Source of the DNA: Zygnema circumcarinatum
Taxonomy: Eukaryota > Streptophyta > Zygnematophyceae > Zygnematales > Zygnemataceae
Direction: 5' to 3'
NCBI GenBank assembly: GCA_037447605.1
Contig: CM074804.1
Coordinates: 5,542,833 to 5,606,832, forward strand
DNA length: 64,000 nucleotides
Both the position numbers and the translations under genes were made by a program. The notes beneath the pieces are model-generated. The model was not told the DNA's origin and searched no databases. It was given only the letters and a program-made list of their open reading frames with translations. Shown here piece by piece: positions 27,401 through 37,279 of this stretch; position 1 is the stretch's first letter, and every line of letters starts with the position of its first letter.

Positions 27401-29512
27401 CCTGTCAGGTATGCATGTTGAGAAGCTTCTGCTTACACACAATTGCTTCATGGCCTCCATGGCCTCGTGGATCAAAAGTAGAGGTAGAAAGAAAGCAAGG
27501 ACAGGGTCTCCTGAATTTCTGGAGTGCTCAGATCTAATGTACAGTGCTTGGAGTTTTTCACGTGGCAGGAATACTTCATCATGCTTGTATCTGAATACAT
27601 CTGGATTCCCTGGACACACGCACGTGAAATGACGGAAGCTAGGGCAGGGGACTCCACTTCAAGCACACCATCAATATTACTTGCAGCGCAGGTGGACATA
27701 GAGGCCATGGAAGCTGGTTTTATCCGCGACAAGGTTTGTTCTGCAACGTCTATGTCTTGGACTCCTAGGAAGACGCCTAGGACAGCAAAGTTCGTTAGGT
27801 GCTTCTTGGTGTTTCGTACTCTATTGCGGAAGACAACGTTACGAGTTGGACTCAGTGGTTGGCGTAGGAGCGGAGAAATGTTTATGAAGATAACAGGGTA
27901 TTTTCCTTTTGCTGCATTTGTATCCGCAGGTGGAATCTTATTTCACGGAGAAGTTACTCACCGTCGTGAAAGACATCCAGCAGTACATGGCAGTGCAGCC
28001 TGACGAGTCGGACGAGTCCGAGGATGCAGCAGAGCGGAGGTTTCCGCAGTTGGCAGGCTCGCACTTGGAGCTTGGAAGCCCTGCGGTGGAGTTTGTGAAG
28101 TCCATATGCGCCGTTTTCGCACTTGATCAGAGAGTGCAGGATGAAGTGCTTGTACGTGATCAGCCCTATCTCTTCTTCCTTATTCTAGGGACATAAGACT
28201 AGCCTTTCAGTCTGCAGAACATGCTTTACCCCATCTAAACAAACTGACTGTTGCTCTTGTGAATATGCCAGACTAATGCTGTCTTTGCAGCCATAATGAT
28301 GGAAGAATCGCGGTGAGGGAGAATGTTGAGAGAGGAAACAGCCATAGAAATAAAGTGGTTGACATGGAGCACAGTGGTTGCAGATCATGCGCCGGCAGTT
28401 GCTTAAGCTCGTGAAAGTGCGGGAATTTTCAATCCAGGCTTCCTTCCGCGACCCCTGCCTGTCCTTCACTCTCCCAAACGTGATATGCAGGTACAGCTTC
28501 CCTAATGCTCAACTGGTGCCATTCCTGTTGCAATGAGCTCAACAGCTCTATGGTTTATGAGGTTTGAAAACAACATGCGCTTGCTTAACGGCGCTGTCAT
28601 TTGAGCGCAGGCTCTTTGTCCGTGCAGAAAAAACATGCTGAACCTAAGCGCTTTGTTGGTTTTGGACAGTTATTGCAACGACTGTCGCGACCTCGACCTC
28701 TGCAGAGATGTGCAGCTTTTGAGCCATGAGTGGCGTTGTGCAGTCCCCAGCTGTCAGCAACCTTACAACCGCGAATGGATTGAGAATGCGTTATTGCAGG
28801 TTTGTGGCGAGAAGTCAACTCGATTCTTTATTGGTAAAAACGAAGTAAGCAAGAAGGCATTGCAGTGTCTACCTTCTGCTGTTTTGAGCTGGCCCGTACG
28901 GTTTGAAACATTCCTCGCACACTGGCTGTATTTGTGTTTGTTGTTAGCGATATCAAAAGTGTGCAAGGAAGCCATCTTATTTGGGATCTGCACCTTGATC
29001 AGCCTTTGGTGCTTCCTCTCAGCCTGTTTGAATTCTCGGTGGTTCTCTCGTTACAGATTGTAAGGCAGAGGTGCAGAGCGTATCAACTTCAGGATCTGAA
29101 ATGCTCGAAATGCCGCCAGGTGGACGGGTCGTCCCTCTCCACTGTCTTGCGTTGCACTTTGTGCTTTCATCACATTCTCTGAGGAATGCAAGTTTGCACG
29201 GCGCCCATTGCCAATTGCTGCCAAGGTTGAGTGGGGAGACTGCGAGAGAGAGCATCGCTTAAAATTGGTTCCAAGCAAATCCCACCCCTCAGTAGCAAGC
29301 AGACATTGAGACTTGAGTGGGAACTGATGGATTTCGTGTCTGTCCAGGTCAAAGCTGCTCGCTTGGCGGAGCACTGCAGCTGCGCCGGCTCCTGGCAATG
29401 TATGGAAACGCCGAGTGATTTAAGACAGCGACTGCGAGTGTTTCTGAACATTTCAAGATATCACAAGTTTCAACTTTTAGAGGAATGTGTCCAATGGTTA
29501 TTGAAACCTTAA
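7888..29512 (+). CDS. POL2: DNA polymerase epsilon catalytic subunit (family B)
   Basis: Leading-strand replicative polymerase with 3'-5' proofreading, acting in the nucleus. Fifty-two exons keep one frame for 2,300 codons, the usual family length. In protein order: a Gly/Arg-rich start; [17 protein letters not shown] (about 79-95); Exo [11 protein letters not shown] (D277, E279); Exo [14 protein letters not shown] (about 363-374); Exo [16 protein letters not shown] (D465); polymerase motif [10 protein letters not shown] (about 628); the CysX iron-sulphur ligand region VCAAC...KTCLR; motif [11 protein letters not shown] (about 816-825); motif [10 protein letters not shown] (about 861-869); the inactive C-terminal polymerase half; and two C-terminal Cys modules that bind the other subunits. 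The start codon is the first ATG in frame with exon 1. No frameshift or internal stop was found. Two oddities: an 18-nt exon 2, and about 20 residues expected between GWLL and [14 protein letters not shown] that I could not find. Confidence 0.96.
18344..18411. repeat. Poly-T tract with a 10-N assembly gap
   Basis: Two long T runs flank ten Ns inside intron 25 of the polymerase gene. The gap length is probably a placeholder, so the true tract length is unknown. It does not touch coding sequence. Confidence 0.95.
18847..18871 (+). repeat. Short (AGGTT)5 tandem repeat
   Basis: Five AGGTT units, the same pentamer as the TTAGG telomeric repeat known from insects, lie in intron 26 of the polymerase gene, about 35 bp before exon 27. 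Five units is too few to mean a telomere. It is probably a simple intronic repeat. Confidence 0.8.
19342..29512 (+). other. POL2: Exon map of Pol epsilon, exons 28-52 (linker and C-terminal half)
   Basis: Exons: 19342-19396, 19633-19775, 19995-20536, 20818-20962, 21436-21630, 22293-22367, 22549-22748, 23150-23339, 23510-23574, 23683-23815, 24235-24336, 24560-24643, 25006-25083, 25355-25414, 25807-26075, 26251-26299, 26470-26630, 26802-26868, 27235-27408, 27569-27733, 27930-28151, 28384-28490, 28670-28799, 29057-29119, 29348-29512. Exon 30 (19995-20536) is the longest. It starts with the conserved [12 protein letters not shown] and then runs through a poorly conserved acidic/Gly linker. Exon 39 (24560-24643) ends on a GC donor. 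Exons 49-52 hold the zinc-binding Cys pairs ([26 protein letters not shown]). The stop is at 29510-29512. Confidence 0.85.
22484..22548 (+). repeat. (GGCAAT)n-type microsatellite abutting a splice acceptor
   Basis: Imperfect GGCCAT/GGCAAT/GACAAT hexamers run straight into the acceptor AG of polymerase exon 34 (starts 22549). The last repeat unit supplies the acceptor. The tract takes the place of a normal pyrimidine stretch, so splicing here may depend on a distant branch region. Confidence 0.8.
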
Positions 29513-29568
29513 TTGCGGCACTTGACTCTTTCCTTTGGAAATCACCAGAAATAATCTTCTGTATGCTA

Positions 29569-29574
29569 AATAAA
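29569..29574 (+). terminator. Likely poly(A) signal of Pol epsilon
   Basis: AATAAA 57 bp after the stop codon at 29512, giving a short 3' UTR. Confidence 0.55.
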
Positions 29575-29889
29575 TACATGCCACGCACCTTGCTGTACTA
29601 GTTGAGCCGCAGTGGATGAATAATCACATCTGCCGCACAATTTTGTATCATATTCAAAAGTCTAGTCCTTGACGGCTTACTTTGCACATTAGTTGAGACA
29701 TAATTCTTCAAACCCAAACCCATGAGAGACCGTTCCTTTGCTCATCTATAAGACGACCATAAGATGACCAACCCGCCATGTAGAAAGCAGGAATAAAATG
29801 CGGGCTATACTACAATATTGCACTTGAGGACCTAGGCTACACTTGAGGACCTAGGCCTCGAACAATTTCTGGCTCACATGCTGAATGCA

Positions 29890-30095
29890 AAGGTACGAGC
29901 ATCGAGCATCGTCCTGTGCATTAAAAAAAAAACACAAATATATTTGGCTGAAGATGGTGTCAAGGATTGTCTCGTAAAAAAAGCATTCTATTTGTGTCAT
30001 GTTGGGACAGATGAAATTAGACAAAGCTGCTTTTCTTCAAACATCTTCAGCCAAATATATTTGTGTTTTTATGCACTGGACGATGCTCGTACCTT
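29890..30095. repeat. Inverted-repeat (fold-back) element
   Basis: Left arm 29890-29955 and right arm 30042-30095 are near-perfect reverse complements. The shared core includes AAGGTACGAGCATCG, GTGCAT, an A-run, ACACAAATATATTTGG and CTGAAGAT. The left arm is about 12 nt longer because GAGCATC is duplicated and its A-run is longer. The 86-nt spacer is unrelated sequence. The transcript would fold into a stem of about 54 bp. It lies between Pol epsilon and PCK. A MITE-like remnant or a small-RNA hairpin are both possible. Confidence 0.85.
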
Positions 30096-30800
30096 CGCTG
30101 TGATTATCTCCCAATTGAAAATTGCGACGGAATAAAATGCCAGCAAGCAAGCACACCTTGTACATTGTGTCGTAAGGCGCTTATTGGAAGACAAGAAAAC
30201 ATCGACCGCACTTTCAGTTCACAAGTTACTGGCTGATGTGCTTACTTAGGTCCACGACGGATCCACGCTAGGCACCTCGCAAGTACGTCAGAAAAAAGCA
30301 CGAACTAAGTGTCTTCCGTCATGCAATTCCAATTCAATAATTTTATTAAGCCCAAGAAAAACCGCCACCGACAAATAGAAATTCAGTAAAAGACCGCACA
30401 TTTGATTGCACGGTAACGGCCTGGACATTGGAACCCCCATGTCCTTCCCAGCCCGCCCTCCCCTCGACAGGCGGCCCCTGCCGCCCCGGCCACCCGCCCA
30501 GCCCGCCCCAGGAACTTGGAGATCGCTTTTTTCGACATGGGCCGCCCAGCCTTGGCAGACCCAAACTTTAAATCTGCCGTGCGACACCCGCAGCCTGCCG
30601 TCTCACGCGCCAACGACTTCGCTGAATGGACGAAATTAAAACTTGACCGGCGACAGTCAGTCGCAGGGAGGAAGCGAACCCAAGTTTGCCGTTTCGCCCG
30701 CGGCCCATGTGCTCCTGCGCGGCGGTTACGGCTCCCACTTGTCAGGAAAAGCACGCGCGAGCGCACCACCCCTTCCGGCGGTGGTCCAAAACCGTTCACA
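30096..30800. other. Intergenic, GC-rich toward PCK
   Basis: No gene recognised. Overlapping ORFs of about 70-150 codons on both strands at 30380-31000 coincide with GC-rich promoter sequence, have no family signature, and overlap each other antisense. I treat them as composition artefacts. Confidence 0.5.
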
Positions 30801-30810
30801 TCCGCCGTCC

Positions 30811-30944
30811 GACGTGGCATCGTCCCAGGCAACGGTCACTCGCCACGTGGCAAAATTAGCCACGCGGCAGGCCATCGGTGAAGTCAACTGGAGGTCCATG
30901 TGGCGCTGACGTGGAGGTGCCGCCAAAGCGTCCCGCCACGTCAG
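30811..30944. promoter_or_regulatory. Cluster of ACGT-core (G-box/ABRE-like) elements before PCK
   Basis: Four ACGT-core motifs lie within 134 bp: GACGTGGC (30811-30818), GCCACGTGGC (30842-30851, a palindromic G-box), TGACGTGG (30907-30914) and GCCACGTCAG (30935-30944). In plants such elements are bound by bZIP/bHLH factors and often answer to light, ABA or stress. They lie just upstream of the likely PCK transcription start. Regulation is inferred. Confidence 0.65.
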
Positions 30945-31116
30945 CCGTGCCGCGAGCAGATCCCGGTGGTCCCACCCCGCGCCCTCGCGCGTGCGGGCAG
31001 CCATGGCCGCGCCCGCGGCCGCCTTGAAAAGGGGAGAGGCGCGCAGGGGGGGGGCGGCTGGGGAGGAGAAGGGACGGGACGGGGCTTGAGGGAGAGGGAG
31101 AGGGAGAGGAACTCAG

Positions 31117-31449
31117 GTTAGTCTGTTTGGTTTTGGCGCAAACCGGAGCTTCAGGGAGCAGGTAATTGGAGATTACATCGCGTGTTTTGGATTTTTTCCT
31201 GGCGTTTGGGCTGGATTTTTTGGTAGCGGGAGATAAAAGGACACATTTGGATTCAGCAAAGCTGGAGATAGTTGAATAATCGTTGAAATTGTGTTTTGAG
31301 TTCCAGTGGAGTAGATTGTTAGTGTCTGTTTTGAGGCGACAGGAAAGTTTTCCTCGCGAATTTTCTGATATGGAAATCTTACTGCAGCGGCTGTTTACTG
31401 TTTTCTTACTCCAATGACTCGTACGATCTCGTCATCTCTGTGTTTGCAG
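31117..31449 (+). other. Probable 5'-UTR intron of PCK
   Basis: A good donor (CTCAG/GTTAGT, intron from 31117) and a good acceptor (TTTGCAG ending 31449) bracket 333 bp with T-rich sequence, 17 bp before the PCK ATG. The purine-rich stretch at 31075-31116 would be the first, non-coding exon. Confidence 0.5.
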
Positions 31450-31466
31450 TATTTCTGTCTGCAAGG

Positions 31467-34400
31467 ATGAATCGCTTCAACTCGCCAGAGGTGGCCAATG
31501 GGACCGGGGACCTCCCTGTGTCCCTGCCAACCATCAAAACGAGCAACAGTAAGGACGAGTTGTGCAAAGATGACACTGCACCTACCGTGAACGCGTCGAC
31601 CATGGAGGAATTGCAGGCCTTGCAGATGAAGAAATCCTACCCAACGACGCCAAAGGGGAGCATGAGGACCGAAGAAGAGAAGCAGAAGCTACAGCTGGAT
31701 TCTATCAGGTGGGAATAGCTTGACGCTGCGATTTAGAAGGCAAGCTCATCTGCGGCTAGATGTGAAACATGCTTAATTCTGCTTAATTCTGTACACTGGG
31801 ATTCCGCAACTATGCTAAAACCCGGATCTGCCAAGAAGACAACAGGAAAGCTATCTCCGTTGGTAGTTGGATCCTGTCGATGCAGAGGGGGGTTTTTAAG
31901 AACTAAACGATGCTATTTGCAGTTTGATTGTGCCTAATTCCGGGTGGAAAAGACCTATTGTAAACAAAATAGCCATAGCTTCTCCAATGGCACGATGTTT
32001 GGGTGTAAATCTGACATCAGCGATTGAAATACGTCTCCCACGGAAGGTGATCATTCTGAACCGTTTCTCAATGTGGAACTTGCAGCGCGTCACTTGCCTC
32101 CCTCACCCGTGAAAGGGGACCTCAAGTGGTGAAAGGCGATCCTGCAAAGCAACAGCAAATTCGGAAATCGCCACAGCAGGCGATTCCCACCTGCTTTCCC
32201 GCAAGGCCAGCAGTGAGCGATTCAGCTCTGAAGGTCACCAGTGTGTTATACAACCTGTCGCCAGCGGGTGAGCTGCTGTTGCACTGTCCTTCATTCATTC
32301 TCCTGTCGATTGACAAGCAGTAGGCTTATGTGCTCATGGTGTTATGCTGCGGTCCTCTGATTTGCTAAGGACCAGATTTTTGCGTATTTATCATGGATGC
32401 AGTTGTTCCTTCGAGTTTGAATGTTTCGGTTGTGCAGAGTTGTATGAGCACGCGCTCAAGCATGAAAAGAGCTCATTTATGACATCGACAGGAGCCTTAG
32501 CAACTTTGTCAGGTGCGAAGACTGGACGTTCGCCAAAGGATAAGCGTGTGGTGCGGGAGGCTTCTTCGGAGGCGGACTTGTGGTGGGGCAAGTGAGTAGC
32601 TCTGCATTGGTTCCCGAACCTCTCGATTTCTCTCGATCCGTAGGTTGTGCGTGATTGCCAGTCCAGACGATAACGGACAATGCGATACTGATGCACTTGT
32701 CACTCTTATGCCTTCCGATCCACAGGGGCTCTCCCAACATTGAAATGGATGAGGAAACTTTTCTTCTCAATCGTGAAAGAGCTGTGGATTATCTGAATTC
32801 CTTGGACAAGGTACCCTATTTGAACTCCATGATCGTGAGATAATCCACTTGTTCAAGCTAGTGCCTGGGTGCTTCTTTTGTTTGAGTGTGTGAATCAAAA
32901 CTTTCCGGACGAGTTTTTGTTTCAGGTGCTTTCAAAATGTGGATATTTTGGGTGACAACTTGTTCAGAATCTTTATTTCAGAACGCGTTTTAATCATCTG
33001 TTCGTAAACTGCAGGTTTTTGTGAATGACCAGTTTTTGAATTGGGATTCCGAGTATCGGCTGAAAGTGCGGATTATCTCTGCAAGGGCGTATCATTCGCT
33101 CTTCATGCATAACATGTGTGTATTCTCCGTCTGTTTTATAAGACCGTATTTGTAACTCGATTTGATCACTATGAGATTCCTGTGCAAGCTTTCGAAAGTG
33201 AATTGCACGTTGTCGAATAGTGTTATGTGAATCTTAAGATGTTGAAGACCATCATCGTTGTCATGCTTGGACCCCTCATTAACTGTTTTGTCTTTTGAAA
33301 TAATTGACTTTAGTTTGCCATCAATTGTGCAGCGCTGATGCGTGCATTATATTGCTTGACTCTTTAATGGTTGATGCCAATATTCACAGGTGCATTCGGC
33401 CGACAGCAGAGGAATTGGAAGACTTTGGCAAACCAGACTTTACAATATACAATGCGGGCCAGTTCCCTTGCAATCGCTTCACTCACTATATGACTTCATC
33501 AACCAGCATTGATCTGAACCTTAAGAGGAGGGAGATGGTCATTCTTGGTACACAGTATGCAGGAGAAATGAAGAAGGGTCTATTCAGTGTAATGCACTAT
33601 CTTATGCCCTTACGAGGAGTTCTTTCTCTTCATTCTGGGTGCAACATGGGCAAGCAAGGAGATGTGGCGCTGTTCTTTGGCCTATCAGGTACGGTTTTGA
33701 CGTCGTCTGTAGACGTAGTCCGTTGTTTATGGCTGGATTTCTGTTCCGCTTCCTTTTGGTCTAATTCTGCTACACACATCTGGGTTGACGACTTGACATG
33801 ATACAGGCACAGGAAAGACGACTCTATCAACCGACCACAACCGGTATTTAATTGGGGATGATGAGCATTGTTGGACAAAGAACGGAGTGTCAAACATTGA
33901 GGGCGGATGTTACGCTAAATGTGTTGATCTATCGCCAGACAAGGAGCCAGACATTTTTAACGCCATTAAGTTTGGAACAGGTGAGATGACCAACTAATAT
34001 CGATCTTAGACAGTCTTGAGCACTGTCAGATTCAACCAGCATGGAGCTCTATGAATAGGGAAGTGCGGCTTCATGAACATTGTTGAGATGCCGAGGAAGT
34101 TGAGAATCTTGTAACTCAGCTAAAGAGAAAGGTTCATACGGTCTGTTTCCGGAGCTGTTTCTTGGGCTGCATTGTTGAGCCTAGACGTAGAATTTCGCTC
34201 ATGGCTTTTTATTATTGTCCTTAGGTCTTTTGTGACCGGATCCTCTTGGTTCCCCATGTTGACTTTGTTCATGTACGTTTGATGGCATCGCCGTCGTGAG
34301 ATCAATGCCAAATTCCTTTAGGTATCTAGTCCCTTGATTACGTTGGAGAAACATTTTTTCGGTGGTTGCTCACGCACTCCAGGGATATATCAGCTGACAT

Positions 34401-36245
34401 AATGCACTGACACCTTTGATGGTCAAACTTGGCAGTGCTGGAGAATGTTGTGTTTGAGGATCACACTCGGGATGTCGATTACTCGGACAAATCTGTGACT
34501 GGTGAGCGGTTAACGATCATCAAATCAGAACGCTTATCTTCTAGTCATGCTTTGGAAAAAGTTAATGCCAGACATAAATGCGTTTTTGTAATCATGAATT
34601 GTATACTTGTGTTCTTGTTCCTTGAACGGATGGCACGTTACAAGAAACCAGCCATTGCATGACAAAAGGGGTGAGAGAATAGTTGGGCTTCGCTGGAGAT
34701 TGCACGTATCCAGCCTACGCTTCGATGTATTGTTTAGTATCGAAGAGTGCCATTCTTATTGGCGTGATGCTGCTGCTCCTTGCATACAGACTTCGGGAGT
34801 AAATTAGGACTCATGAGTTAATACAAGAGGAGTTTTTCTTTTTGCGAAGAATGACTGTTGAGCTCGACATTGTCATTTTTGCAGAGAATACAAGAGCGGC
34901 ATATCCTATTGAATACATCACCAATGCAAAGATTCCGTGTGTTGGACCCCATCCAAAGAACATCATTTTGCTTGCTTGCGATGCTTTCGGTGTACTTCCT
35001 CCAATAAGCAAGCTGACTCTTGCTCAAACCATGTACCACTTCATCAGCGGATACACGGCTCTGGTATGTACAGGGCCTCCATGAAGCAGGGACTGTTCTC
35101 TCTGCTTGCCCCCCAAAAAAAATCCTTTCCTTTCGTAGAGTGATTCTCCGTTGTTCTGGCCATTTCGTAAGACAGGAAGCGGAACTAGCTAAGCCTCACG
35201 ACGATTATTTTGTTGTGTAATGCGCGATGAGGAAAGAGAGTGGCTGACCGGAACGTGAGGATGATGTACCATTTCGACTCTCAAGTTTGCAATTTTGGGG
35301 CCTGCAGGTGGCTGGCACGGAGGATGGTATCAAAGAACCACAAGCGACATTTTCTGCATGCTTTGGCGCTGCCTTCATCATGTGGCACCCCACCAAATAC
35401 GCCGCGATGTTGGCTGAGAAAATGCAGGAGCATGGCGCGACTGCCTGGCTCGTTAACACAGGCTGGTCAGGTGGCAGGTAAGACAAACTATACTCACAGG
35501 TCTAGGTTAGCTCCTATGTTCGCTGCACTCACGCTATTTCCGCCGGCTGGTTCGTATTTGTGGGGCCGTTCTCCCTTTTCTCTCCACGAACATTGGACGT
35601 AATGTGTTAATCCATATTCCTATTTCGATCAGCGAATGCGGCCCTAATTCAATTGAATGCATTGTCGGGGTGCAGTTATGGTGTGGGCCAGCGGATGAAA
35701 CTGTCGCACACCAGGAAGATCATTGACGCCATTCACAATAGCTCTTTGTTAAAGGCGAACTACTCGACAACTCCCATCTTTGGACTGCACGTTCCAGACG
35801 CAGTGGAGGGAGTACCCAGCGAAGTATTGAAGCCTGAAAACATGGTCAGTAATATGCGTCGGAGTCTATATATGGTCGATCGAAGCCAATCTGTGATCAA
35901 TGCGGTGCTGCTTAGCATATGCTCGTGGGGTGATTTTTTAGAGTTCTTTCCCGTCTCGTCCTACCTTGAGCTACATTGCATCAGGAAAACGTAGTCAGGA
36001 TGCTGGAATATGACGCTTTATGACGATCAAAGGTTCCGCATTGTGACTCTCTTGCACTGCTTGTGGACGTCGCTGGTGCTTGTGGGGAACCCTGCCTGCA
36101 GTGGTCAAACAAGGAGCAGTACAACGCCACTCTCCAGAAGTTGGCGCGCCTCTTCATCTCCAACTTCGAGAAGTTTGCCAACTACAGCGTGGGGGGGGAC
36201 GACAAGCTGACGAGGGAGATCTTGGCAGCGGGCCCGCAGCTCTGA
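31467..36245 (+). CDS. PCK: Phosphoenolpyruvate carboxykinase (ATP), plant type
   Basis: Cytosolic gluconeogenic enzyme: oxaloacetate + ATP to PEP + CO2 + ADP. Exons 31467-31708, 32086-32267, 32438-32591, 32726-32810, 33015-33115, 33390-33688, 33807-33980, 34436-34501, 34885-35063, 35308-35477, 35676-35844, 36102-36245 join in frame to 654 codons, the usual plant length. Visible signatures: the plant N-terminal extension ([21 protein letters not shown]), [48 protein letters not shown], the kinase P-loop [11 protein letters not shown] (about 352-362), the metal site LIGDDEHCW (about 369-377), [12 protein letters not shown], and the end [13 protein letters not shown]. The N-terminal extension carries Ser/Thr sites that are phosphorylated in land-plant PCK; whether that holds here is inference. 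All introns are GT-AG. Confidence 0.97.
34191..34310. repeat. Dispersed repeat copy 1 (in a PCK intron)
   Basis: About 120 bp that recurs, diverged and in the same orientation, at 36851-36970. Shared blocks include TTTCGCTCAT, GTCCTTAGGTC, TTTGTGACC, GTTCCCCAT, TTTGATGG and CGTGAGA. On the minus strand the two copies translate to similar peptides (here [14 protein letters not shown]...VTKDLRT), so the repeat may derive from a coding sequence, perhaps of a transposon. Family not identified. Confidence 0.7.
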
Positions 36246-36695
36246 CTGAAAGCTTAGGACGGCCGACATGGAGCCGCAGCAAGCTGTGTACAGGAGGCCG
36301 CAGGACGAGAGTTGAACATTGATGAATTCGTTTCTTTCCCCCTTTTTTTTTTTTTGTCCTTCCCTTCTGTCCTATAGCGCTTCTGTTTTGAAAGGCGGCA
36401 TCTTTGAGTTTCGGGAGATTGTGGCTGTTCTGAGGATTACCAATCCCGGCAGCTTCCGGCTGTACAGACCACCGGGCGCTGCACTTCTACTCCATTAAAT
36501 GCAACTTTGGGTTCCTTCGCTGTCGTTTGACGTGTGTTTCCGGCTTTTTTTTTGTGTGCTTGCTGCGGCTTTATGCTTTTTGTTTTTGTCTGTACCTGGC
36601 TCTTTCTGCTTGTGGATGTGGAGTTTGTGCGATACTCGCGGGAATCCGCCGTGGGCCGTTGTGTTGTTAGTTGTTACTGCTCTTTTTTGATATAA

Positions 36696-36701
36696 AATAA
36701 A
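36696..36701 (+). terminator. Likely poly(A) signal of PCK
   Basis: AATAAA about 450 bp after the stop, following a T/G-rich 3' UTR. Confidence 0.5.
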
Positions 36702-36850
36702 CAATTCCTTGGAAACACTTGAACAAACTATTCGTTTTCATAGCCGGACGTAACCGAAATAATTATGCAGCGGAGTCTGGAATGGAGCTGTGTTGGGACT
36801 ATTCAGAGATGCTGCAGCTTCCGTTCCTTCCAACGAAACAATCAGCTTAG

Positions 36851-36970
36851 ATTTTCGCTCATAACTTTTTTTTTTTTGTCCTTAGGTCCTTTGTGACCAG
36901 TTCGTTGTAGTTCCCCATAATGATTTTGTCCATGTGAATTTGATGGTATCGCAATCGTGAGAGCAATGCC
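36851..36970. repeat. Dispersed repeat copy 2 (downstream of PCK)
   Basis: Second copy of the repeat found in the PCK intron at 34191-34310. On the minus strand it reads RYHQIHMDKIIMGN...LVTKDLRT, within an open frame of 148 codons at 36859-37305. The upper part of that frame (NEARLKVRQLVTLLFKK) does not match the repeat and I could not place it. Confidence 0.7.
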
Positions 36971-37279
36971 ACATCTTTTACTTGATCAAAATCCGTGTAT
37001 CGCGTCCACCTTACGCTTTTCCGCAATCCAATTGTAGCATGTTCGTGTGGATGGAACGGAGCGGATACGAAGGAATGACACGCGGAAGGTCCCTCGCTCC
37101 TCTCCCGAACCGCCCTGCCGCCCAAGCCCGCACCTTCGGCCGCTGTAAGAAGCGGCCTCTCATCAGGCAGAGGGATGTAAAGGGCCAATTTCTTGAACAG
37201 AAGAGTTACGAGCTGGCGGACCTTCAAACGTGCTTCGTTTGACAACTGATGGGAGTGGTTGCAGTGCGCTTTCAACGCT

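Noticed and set aside
30383-30909. ORFs of about 90-150 codons upstream of PCK
   Set aside because: GC-rich promoter sequence open on both strands, without a family match or splice logic.
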